A stretch of 64,000 nt of DNA from Tanytarsus gracilentus (Eukaryota > Arthropoda > Insecta > Diptera > Chironomidae), in the NCBI GenBank assembly GCA_038502055.1, contig JAXRKN010000038.1, positions 434,001-498,000 of the forward strand, in the 5' to 3' direction. Position numbers and translations under genes: made by a program. Shown here in pieces: positions 14,201-23,600 of this stretch. Under the pieces are notes generated by a model. That model worked only from the letters and a program-made list of their open reading frames with translations. It searched no databases and was not told where the DNA came from. How positions within the stretch are numbered: the first letter of the stretch is position 1; each line of letters opens with the position of its first letter.

Positions 14201-17200
14201 TATAGCGTTGAATGAGAGGAAAAGCAAAAAAAAACTATACATGAAAAGACTTTTACATGCTCTCACCACTGATCTCTCGAGTTCTTTTATTTCGACAATG
14301 GAAGACGATGATATGAGAGAAAATTAAACCTCCTTTTGACCAAGACAGACTCTACTTTAACCCACCCACAATAGACTTACCCCTTTTGTAACTATTATCA
14401 TATATGGGATTACAGACTTTTCTATTACTTTATTCCAGGGGTTTAAGTCGTTCGACCGATAACCGATGGTCGGCTAAACATCTTAGCCGATGACCTTTTT
14501 GCAACTTTCGGCTAAAACCGGTTTTAGCCGAAAGCTGCAAAAAGGTCATCGGCTAATAACGGTCGGTCGACTTAAACCCCTGCTTTATTCTCTTACTCTC
14601 TCTATCTCTCTCTGGTAAGGACAAAAATGAGATTATAGGCATATTATGTAGGACATAGATGAGAATTTAGTGAAATGATGCTGTTGAGATTTACCGAATG
14701 AGCACTAGATTGTGAATGTTTATTATCTTTCCAATTCAATTTACCCGAAATTTCTTACACTCGAGTGAACAATTAAGTTATTTGTGTGAAAATTGCGAGC
14801 GAGAAAAGATAATTAACATTCTGCATAGTGTCGGTATTAAGTCAACATGTGTAAGGCGTCGTTAAAAGGACCTGACAAGACTTAAATCCTTTGACCTTTC
14901 GCTATTTTTTTGTAACTTTAATTAAAAGCTCTTCTTCTGTTAAAACCGCATTTAACTATTGTTTCTTGTAAGTAAGAATCTGCGATCAAATCTATGAAAT
15001 CTAAACCTAGTTGGATTTTTCAATTATCTCAACTAGCAAAATTAATTTTTTAACTTTCAAAAAGCTTCAAAATTTTAAGCATGAAATTTTTAAAATAATT
15101 TCAAAATTTTGGGAGCTTTTACTTTTAAAAGCTCTCTCTCCAAAAATTTGCTAGTTGGGTTAACTGCCTTATTGTTTAAGGAAGTGTGAAGGCGGACGCT
15201 TTTAATTAAAACTAATCGCATTCTGTAAGTGTAGATAATTAACATTTACATATATACAAAACTTTTACGGTTTAGTTGAAAAGGTCTGGTGATGGTGATG
15301 GTGGTTAACTTCTCTCCTACTACTTCATATCCTTCTTATATATCTTTTGGTGAGTTTGTTCTCTAATCTCGAGTACAATTATTTGGTGTAAGTGTGAGTG
15401 AATGGTCATTACCACTCGATTTCATCTGATGGCCTTGTGTGCGCATTCAGTGAGTTGTGAAATTGGATAATGTCACTCGGCTATCAAGTGGGGTTGTAAT
15501 GGTCAATCGGTTGGTGGTGAATGGATGTAATAACTGAGATTTTGTGCAAACAAAAAAGTCAATTTGAGATTTTTTATCGTCAATTTAAAACTCTCAAAAT
15601 GACACTTAAAAAACTTTTAATTACCAATTTTTAAACTAATCGAAATCCAATTTTTTTTCACGTAAACTGGCTTTGCATATGTCGGAGGAGCGTGCGTCGT
15701 GAATAAGCGATTGGAGAAGGTTAATAGTGTTGCCATCATCGAAGATACAGGCGGATTCAGTGGCATCATTGTTGCAGCTCATGAAGTCGGTCACTTGTGA
15801 GTGATTAATTTTAAATGTCATGTCGTATAATAAAAATAAAAATATTGCAATTTTCTGCAGACTCGGCGCTGTTCATGACGGATCACCACCTCCGAGCTAT
15901 CTCGGTGGACCGGGAGCTGAAAAGTGCAGATGGGAAGACGGATATATTATGTCAGATCTGAGGCACACTGAACGAGGTTTCAGATGGTCACCATGCAGTG
16001 TTCAGAGCTTCCATCACTTCCTCAAGTAATTTTTTAGTATTTTTATAAATTTGATCTGCCACCCGTTGATTTTATTAAAAAAAATAACTTCATTAATGTT
16101 TCAGCGGCGATACTGCCAGTTGTCTACATAATGCACCACATGAAGACGAAGCCCTCGGGCGACAACTTCCCGGAACTCTGCTGACACTCGATGCACAATG
16201 CAGAAGGGATCGTGGCACTTCAGCGTGCTTCAAAGATGAACGAGTGTGTGCACAACTATTTTGCTTTGACGCTTCGAGCGGCTATTGTGTCGCATACCGT
16301 CCCGCCGCCGAGGGCTCAACGTGTGGTGACGGACAAGTGAGTTGCATTGAATCTCTCACAATTGAGCTTTTAATTTAATTATCTTCTCTAAATGAAATAC
16401 GCAGCACTGTCTCGATGGAAAATGTGTCGCTGAAAATGAAAATATCATTCCGGATTATTCACAACACACGGCGTCATACATCAATCCAAATTCATTCAAT
16501 TCACAGTTCCAGTGAGTACAAAATTCAATTTAATGAATGGGAAAACATGATTTATTTTTTATTATGTTATATGTTCGGGACAAATAATCGCATTTTCTGG
16601 CAAGGGTCGACTCTTTTAAATTTTTTCGCATTTTTAAAAAAGTTGGTGGAGATTTTAAATAATTTTTTAAAGAGCGTAAAATTTAAAATTGTCCTCTCTT
16701 GACGTTTTTTCATTTTTTTTGTGTTGTTGCTGTTTAAGCTGATTTTCTGTTCGAAATGTACATAAAAATATTTACAGAAGAAATATCTCATTAAGCTACG
16801 AATTTACATTTCCAAAATTTTCTTTAAAAAAATTCACTAAAGGTTAAATTTTGCCTCTGGATGCAGTATAATGAGATTTTGTGTGTTTTTTTGTTTTTGT
16901 GTAAACTAACATTTTAAAATATCCGGAATTTAAAGACTTGTAAAGAATCGACGCCTAGAGCATTTAAATCTCTTTAGTTCCGATTTTTTTACATAATTTT
17001 CCTTCATGTCAAAATATTTAGAAATGATTTAAGGAGGGTGCTTGAAGAAAGCGATGATAATCCATCGACAAGCTATGTCTCGGAAACGACAAAAAGTATT
17101 TCGATTCCAACGAAAACAACAACAACAACTGTTGCGACAACAACCAGCACAACTAGCACAACAACAACAACAACACCTCCTCCCCCTCCCCCTAGCACCT

Positions 17201-17829
17201 CAACGTCCACGGCACCAACATCAACGGAGTCCATCACAAAAAGCACAACGTCTCGCACCACGAAGCGCTCGTATGCGCTGTGGAAAAATTCCGATGACAT
17301 TCCAAAAACGCCGAAAACCTATTTCAGTAATTCCTTTTCACTTCATAATAGTCCTAATCAAAATAATCAAATAAGTGGACCATCGACCAACACAAAAAGT
17401 CCGTTTAAAATTGTGACCAAACGACCTCTCGAAGGTCACGACCCATCGTCGTCGACCGTGCCAGTTTTTTCACCACCAACAATAAATCCTTTCTATTATG
17501 GCTTTAATCGTCTTCCACGTCACAGTACCACACAAGCGTCCATCAAGACACGCCAACAGCAACAACAATTCAAAAATAATTATTACACAAGCACCACACG
17601 AAAAAATCCTCTCAATTCCTTTACATCCACTAAAAAACCCGACTTGCTGGCTCACTCATCGACTCAAGCGACAAACAATGAAGTTGATAATAATTATCAA
17701 TCTGAAAGTCCCCCGCGAAACGATGAGATTGTTGTACAGACTGAAAAGCCCAAAACATCTTCAACCTATAATCCAGTTTTTGACATTTACTTTAAACAAA
17801 TTGCACGGCAAAGGACGGCATTGCCGTAG
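5211..17829 (+). CDS. ADAMTS-like secreted zinc metalloprotease, 5' end missing
   Basis: Exons: 5211-5516, 5656-5760, 11394-11536, then either 12415-12467 or 13096-13151, then 15670-15796, 15861-16025, 16105-16336, 16405-16511 and 17022-17829 (stop TAG). With either alternative exon the chain stays in frame, giving about 681 aa of the mature part plus prodomain. In order: a prodomain remnant ending in dibasic and furin-type sites (RSRSKR); a reprolysin catalytic domain starting YPEILVIVDYDGY; the zinc site HEVGHLLGAVHD, split between two exons; a Met-turn in GYIMSDL; and a cysteine-rich disintegrin-like region ending CLDGKC. Instead of thrombospondin repeats it ends in a Thr/Ser/Pro-rich tail of about 260 residues. 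By family knowledge it cleaves extracellular matrix or surface proteins. It resembles the fly ADAMTS group (stall or a relative), but I cannot assign the ortholog. The neighbouring gene varicose is convergent. Confidence 0.85.
5761..8046. other. ADAMTS-like intron, part left of Hop2
   Basis: Intronic AT-rich DNA. The only structure seen is a short inverted-repeat element at about 6152-6275. The overlapping open frames on both strands at 7287-7863 show no domain and no splice-consistent continuation. Confidence 0.6.
6152..6275. repeat. short inverted-repeat element, GGGG-tipped family
   Basis: The left tip TAGGGGTTGAAAATTTT pairs with the right tip, which reads TCAAGGGGTGGAAATTTT on the reverse strand. 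The core is AT-rich. Confidence 0.45.
8165..9066 (-). CDS. Hop2: homologous-pairing protein 2 (Hop2 / PSMC3IP / TBPIP)
   Basis: Exons on the minus strand: 9066-9054, 8993-8761, 8701-8486 and 8368-8165, all with GT/AG introns and continuous frame, giving 221 aa. This is close to the usual 215-220 aa. The N-terminal 80 or so residues form the winged-helix DNA-binding domain (LTELAPQVKGIQKKTLENFL region). Then comes a leucine-zipper-like coiled coil (about 85-150), followed by the conserved tail with KRKRMCLRVVDIVGDRV and an acidic ETDEQAEFNVDEY end. In this family Hop2 pairs with Mnd1 and stimulates Dmc1/Rad51 strand exchange in meiosis. The gene sits wholly inside a 5.6 kb intron of the ADAMTS-like gene, on the opposite strand. 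The first exon is only 13 coding bases; its start codon gives MEEQQKFEM. Confidence 0.93.
9067..11393. other. ADAMTS-like intron, part right of Hop2
   Basis: AT-rich intronic DNA that also contains the Hop2 promoter side. No exon, RNA gene or clear repeat was seen. Confidence 0.55.
11537..12414. other. ADAMTS-like intron before alternative exon A
   Basis: AT-rich intron with nothing recognised. I searched it for further exons carrying the C-R-R motif and found none. Confidence 0.5.
12415..12467 (+). CDS. alternative exon A of the ADAMTS-like catalytic domain
   Basis: 53 nt, entered in phase 2 and left in phase 1. It encodes YDMCRRRKGGRCTKGTA, preceded by the split Lys codon and followed by the first base of a Gly codon. 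Acceptor CTAG, donor GTAAAC. It occupies the C-x(n)-C loop shortly before the zinc-binding helix. It is interchangeable with the exon at 13096. Confidence 0.85.
12468..13095. other. intron between alternative exons A and B
   Basis: 628 nt, AT-rich. If the exons are mutually exclusive, their choice must be decided in this spacer or its flanks. I saw no convincing paired docking sites by eye. Confidence 0.5.
13096..13151 (+). CDS. alternative exon B of the ADAMTS-like catalytic domain
   Basis: 56 nt, entered in phase 2 and left in phase 1. It encodes LDMCRRSHANDVCNRGTA. Acceptor TTTAG, donor GTAATT. It is a diverged duplicate of exon A: both start xDMCRR and end GTA. Using both exons, or neither, would break the downstream frame, so they should be mutually exclusive. 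Confidence 0.85.
13929..14024. repeat. short inverted-repeat element, GGGG-tipped family
   Basis: The left tip GTCAAGAGGTGGAAATTTTA matches the right tip, which is GTCAAGGGGTGGAATTTTA on the reverse strand. About 20 bp arms flank an AT-only core. It is the cleanest member of the family in the window. Confidence 0.6.
14438..14582. mobile_element. hAT-type MITE, foldback, with intact 8-bp target duplication
   Basis: 145 bp starting CAGGGGTTTAAGTCG and ending in its reverse complement. Nearly the whole element folds into one hairpin, with the arms meeting at AAAACCGGTTTT near 14513-14524. It is flanked on both sides by CTTTATTC (14430-14437 and 14583-14590), a perfect 8-bp target-site duplication. 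The 8-bp duplication and CAGGG tips are typical of hAT transposons. It has no coding capacity, so it would have been moved by a transposase elsewhere. Confidence 0.85.
16512..17021. other. last intron of the ADAMTS-like gene
   Basis: 510 nt, AT-rich. It holds an imperfect inverted-repeat element at 16600-16702, with tips GCAAGGGTCGACTC and TCAAGAGAGGAC. Nothing else was recognised. Confidence 0.5.
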
Positions 17830-20621
17830 ATTTTCATCTTCTTCACTTCAAGATGATTCTCAATTTAAGTAATTTAAAGTTAATGTTAAAAGCAAGGGGG
17901 AAGAAACTCTGGGTTTGAGGAATTTTGAAATCTTAAAAATTTTATTTTAATTTAACGATTTTTTAAAAATTTAGAAAAGTGAAAATTAATTTGTTAATTT
18001 TTTTTAAACGTATAAAAAGATTCAAAAATTACTTGCCCAAGTGAACTTCTCCTTGCTATTGAGTTGTGACAACAATCTGTGACCAAAAAAAGAAGAAAAA
18101 TTTCTGAATAACTTCCTTATAATATTTTATTTCGTAAAGAGACTTTATGATAAAATATTTACATACATCCCACGTAATCTTGTGCTTATAGCTTCACTGA
18201 TGAATTTAAGTTGGTAAGATTTACTGAATTTCAAGTTTCGTCTGCCTGCCTTAGCTTTTTCTCGCTCTTCTCAAAATCTCTTCCTTTTCTATATTAAAAA
18301 AGCGATTCTCCCGCATCACCGAGTCTGATGAATGCGGCTTTACTCAGAAAATCATCATCAACAATTCTCATATACGAATGTGCTTTTCTCCTTCTTCTAA
18401 TTTCTTATCCTGCCTTTATTTCGCTCATTACACACACTCGAAATGATTATATCTTATTTTACTTCACAATCTTGCACGATTATCAACTTCTTTACCTCTA
18501 CTCTGCAAAAAATTTTACGTTTTGCAAATCACTCTGACTATCACGAATGTACTTTGTTAATTTTATAGTGCTAACAAGTCGAAATTTATTTTGAGTGGAA
18601 ATGAAGCTTTAATTAAAAATTTCAATTAATATAAATTCATTAAAAATTTAAATTGATTTCAATGTTGGGAGTAAAATCCCCTTGGAAATTTTCAAAATTT
18701 AAAAAATTCATTTCCACTTTAAAATAGTTTTAAAAATAACCAAAGGACTAATTTTATAAATAACAATAATTTTTAAGTATTTAATCTAACATATAAATTT
18801 TATATTGTACAAGCTAACAAAAGTATTAACCAACTTTGATGATCATAATTGCATATCTCGTTAAAAGCTTTTTAGAAACTCCTTTTTATTTTCTCGTAAT
18901 ATGCAATTTTCAGTGGCATCGACGTGGAAAATGTCCTTTTTATCATTTCTGTCTCTTCCACATCGGTGCATTGAAAATTTTCCTTTTAGTTTTCATTTTT
19001 CATTTCTACCTTTCGCACTTCTCAATGGCAATTAATATTTAACTCGTCTCTTTTGTTCTCGTTTCAGTGGAAAGAAAAAATAGAAAGAAACTCAAAAGCT
19101 TGCCATCAATTTCAAATGCTGAAAAAGTGATTTAATTAACATGAATTTTTTTTATTAAATCTTAAAACTTTGATTTTTTACGCTGTCGGGGTGTGACATT
19201 TTAAGATAAATCAATTTCATTATGACAACGATTTTTCGCATCTCGTAATTGGATGTGAACTCTTTTAATTGATTTATTTTTTAAGAAAATTGAATTTATT
19301 TTCTACTTCACGAACAAAAATAAAAAGTAACGTTTTTCTTTGATATTTTTCTCCCCCGAACGCTGTTAAGAGAAAAATTGTTTAATTTTTTTTGCATAGC
19401 TTTAATTCAATATTTTTTTTTTGCTATTTTCCTCCAAGTACCTTTTTGTATACAACAAGCAACCAACAAGAATGCATGCAAAAAATGTAATTTATTAAAA
19501 AAGTTTCTAAAATTTTCTTTCGAGCTTTTTTGTGGCTTATGAAAACGTGAAAATTTTCTTGAGCACTAAAAACATTAAAATGTGAAAAAAATGCAAAAAG
19601 AATCGCTATGATTATTTTCGTGTATGTAACTTTTTTTTGCTAGTGATAAGACTTAATGATAGTGACTTAGAAAGTAGTTAGCATTAAGGTTGTGAATTTT
19701 CCTTATCGACTTTATTCTCTCACGCTCCTCTCCTTAATTTCCTTATTTTTTACTCCTTTCCAAGCTTATCTATAAAGTGTTCTCTTGCTCACACGAAGAA
19801 AACTTTTGTAAATTAGAGAAAAAAAATCTTTACACAAATTTTAAGTATAAAAGTTAAGACAAAAAAGAGCTTTTGTAAATTTGTTGGAAACATTTGAAAT
19901 AAAAATTTAATAATATAAAAACTTTCTTTATTTTATTTAAATTTATTCCTTTGCAGTTGATAGTTTGTAATTTTAATGGATTTAATTTAGTTTTGAAAAT
20001 AGTCAAGTTACTTGACTCGATAAATTTGAAGTGTCAAGTAACTTGACTTGTTTCATTTTATGAAATCTTTTAACTTGACTCAAACTGAAAATATAATTTT
20101 CAATAGAATTTAATCATTTTTTTAATTCATTTGTTACTAAATGATATCTAGACAAGATATTTAAAACAAAGCTTATGACTTTTTTAGTTTTGAGGAAATT
20201 TTTATTGATTGTTCTAAATATTACTTTTACAAGCATTTTCCGTTGAAATCTTTTGATTTTTTTCAGATCTTCAAATATTATTTTAAATTTACATTCTCTT
20301 AAAATTAATTTTTAAATGAAGCTAAAGTTTTTTTTTACTTTTTAGGAAAATTAATTCTAGAAAGAAATAACAAGAAAAATAAATTGGACGCAAAAGGAAA
20401 AATTTCTCGCATATTTCATATGCACGTCTACACGCTAAAACCAGTGAATAGAATTTTAACAAAATTTTAAAAAAATCTTGTGTTCTCAACAGATTTCATC
20501 GAATGAACACAATGTCCTAAAAATAGTTGTCTACTTATTCTTCGATGTATTAATTATAAATCTAATGGTGTCTCTTTGCATGCATGCCTGATTGTTGAAG
20601 CTCGATGGCAGCATAAAGAAA
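17830..20621. other. convergent intergenic region between the ADAMTS-like gene and varicose
   Basis: Both genes end here, so it should hold both 3' UTRs. It contains an inverted-repeat element at about 17891-18058 (tip AGCAAGGGGGAAG and its partner) and a 15-bp inverted repeat at 20002-20047. No other gene was seen. Confidence 0.55.
20002..20047. repeat. 15-bp inverted repeat made of near-palindromic arms
   Basis: GTCAAGTTACTTGAC at 20002-20016 and its exact reverse complement GTCAAGTAACTTGAC at 20033-20047, 16 nt apart. Each arm is itself nearly palindromic. Confidence 0.6.
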
Positions 20622-23600
20622 TTAATAAATCCAATTGATTGGAACCCATTGGTGTTCATGACTTAATTGCTCGAGTGCGTCTAATACTTGACGGAAAGTC
20701 GTGTCAAAGTCCTCATTGGTTATGACCATATCGAAATATTTCTCATACTTTCGCTGAAGCATCATTGACTCTTCTACTTGATTCACTAATTCGTCATCCT
20801 AAAAATGAAATTTGTAAGTGAAAATTTACGAAATTTAAATGATTTTACATCTAACAAAATTACAATCAAACCGACAACAAACTTACCTCGTAAAGTGACG
20901 CTAGCGATTCGAGTGTTCGAGCACGTCGTGAACTATATCTTATCGAGCTTTGGCGGTCAAACTAAAAAATTAGTGTTGTAACGATAAATAAAAAAGCACA
21001 TAAAACATAGCTTAGGTTAGCAAATTGAAGCAAGCAACAGCTTAAAAAATCCATTAGTTAAGATTGACTTACAGAGAGATTTCTTTGAGATCCACCAGCC
21101 GCTCGCCTTTCAGCGTAAAGTGTCTTGAGCTGATCCATTCCTGGCGCGGCAACAAAAATTACAAATGGCATAAACTCGGGACTGTTGTGGAGAAGTTTCA
21201 ATGCTGATGGAGAGCAGTCGACGACACACATTTTACCTAAAATAAAAATTATAGATTTTTATTGCAAAAATATTAACTATTTCAACAAGTATTTTTTATA
21301 AATTTTAGGATTCGAACCGAAACTTTTTGTAGTTTACTTTTTGTGCCTTTAATAAATTTTTAATAAACTTGATTTTATTCTCACCATCTTTGATCACTTG
21401 ACGAATTGAGTCCAAATGTGTTCCGTATAAATTGTCATTGTGCTCGCCATACTCCAAAAAGTTGTTCACACGAATTTCCTCCTCAAAATCTTCGCGATCG
21501 ATGAACCAATAACCCAAGCCATTCTCTTCAAGTGCTCGAGGCGGCCGACTTGTGTCTGAAAAATTTAATTCAATGATTTAAATATTTTTAAATTAAATTA
21601 TTTTAACTCACGTGGCACGACACCTCCAAATCTTTTCGTGTCACTGTTAACCAATCGATTTTTCAATGTTCTCCTTCCAACGCCTTGCGTTCCAATCAAA
21701 ACGAGAGTTTTTCTCTTGAATGGTGGCATTCTTGTTACTTCCTCGTAAAGTGTCATGTCCGCCTTATCAAAATCGCAATTTGATTTACTTTTATAGAAGA
21801 TTTTTGTCTTTTTCTTTGAAATTCTTGTTCCGCAAATTCCAATTTTATGAACGAAATCGGCTTCCGGTGGCACAAAAGATTTTCGTCTTTCTTCAAGTTC
21901 TTGTGATGGAATTAGACCGATTGGACCTTCTGTGCCGGCGTGCTTTGCTTGCCTGAAAATTTGAGATTTTAATAAAATAAATTAATGCAAGGGATGGATA
22001 CACAATCTCGCTCTTAAATTTCACACTCACCACCAATTAGGATCCTTAATGTTGATGATTTGCAGAATGTCACCACTTGAAAAAGGCAATCCAATTTCCT
22101 TACATGGCAATAATTCATCAGATGATGGATCGTAGTCGAAAAGTGCTCGCATGTAGCGCTAAAAATGGAATTAAAAAAATTATTAAACTTTCATCTCCAA
22201 ATTTTTTAATTCAAAAAATTCATGACCTCCAAAAATATTTTCAATCGGTCATGAATTTTAAGTTTGCTTTTGTGTATCATACAAATGGTGCTCCTTTCAC
22301 TTTCATCATCAATTATTTACCGTCACCAATTTATTTTTCATTCGGAACAGTGTGCTTAAGATTTCAAAAAACATTATAAAAAATTTCAGGTGTGGTCATT
22401 TAAGATTTTTAATCTCCCACTTAATAAATTAAATTTTATTTATGAAATTGTACAGCGCAAAGTTTAAAATCTCAAATATCAACACCTGTTGAAAAATTTC
22501 TAAAAAAAGCCTGCAATCTTGTCATAAATAATTGCATTTTGGAAACAAATTTAAAAAGCTTTGGGAAAATCATAAAATAAATCGGCTCTATTCAAAATAA
22601 AATTTTGGGAAGGTTTTGGAAAATCTATCGAAGCAAAACTCTCAAATGTGCAAAAAATGATCTAAAACTAGTTCAAGCTAAAAACGACTACTTACCGCCA
22701 ATTTCTTTCCGGCTTCTTGTGTTTTGTTTTTTACCTGTGAACCTCCAGCCATCAACCTCGCTGATTTCATATCTTCATCGATGTTAGGTCCAATTTTTAG
22801 AGTCACCGACTCTTTTGCACGTGAGATTTCCACTTGAAGATCTTCTGGAGTGTGAACACCGATACCGTTTACTTCCAAAATGACATCTCCTGGATTTAAG
22901 AGACCTTGTCTGTCAATCATGCCACCGGCAATAATTCTGGCGACAATCAGCTGATTGTATTCGTCAACTTCGACTGTCAATCCAAGCGGCTCATTTGGCT
23001 TCTTTCGAATGCCGACCATTTTGATGGCTTCCCCCACAGGCATTGTTCCGTTAATTTCAGATTCGCTTCTGGAAACTTTTCGCTTATCAGCGGTAACTTG
23101 TTGATTTTTGAGTTGCTTATAAACGATGTCACCAGCGACGTCGTGGGAATAAATGAGGGACTAAAATGATTAATTTTATTATTTAAAAATCAAAAATTAT
23201 TTTAAAAATATTTCTCACCTTAAAATGAGGATTCTTTAAAATTCTAAAAAGCTCGCGTGCTTGAGAATTTTTAGCGACACCGCAACGCTCCTCCAACTCT
23301 CGAACAACACGCAAATTTCCTAATCTAACTGGCTTTAATGGCTCGGATGGCTCTTCAAACTTATCTTGAATCTGTAAAAAATATGCAAATCATTATTAAA
23401 GTGTCACACACGCTTAACGAGCTTTAATTAAATTTTCATGCATCCGATGTGAGTCATATAAAATCTCAATACAATGTCCGTACAGCAATAAAATATTTTT
23501 TACTCAATCGTACGCGCGCGACGAAAAAAATAAAAAAAATTCATTAATTAATTTAACTCTCGCATATGATCTCGAAAATTAGATCAGTCTTGGGGTCAAG

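Larger units (their letters stand above)
13152..15669. other. intron after alternative exon B, with two foldback elements
   Basis: It contains a pyrimidine-rich stretch (about 13190-13640, which gives long chance open frames), a short inverted-repeat element (13929-14024) and a hAT-type MITE (14438-14582). It ends without an AG dinucleotide at the homology-predicted acceptor. Confidence 0.6.

Noticed and set aside
17073..17300. Open frame on the minus strand opposite the Thr-rich tail exon
   Set aside because: The Val/Gly runs are the antisense reading of ACA/CCT repeats in the coding strand.
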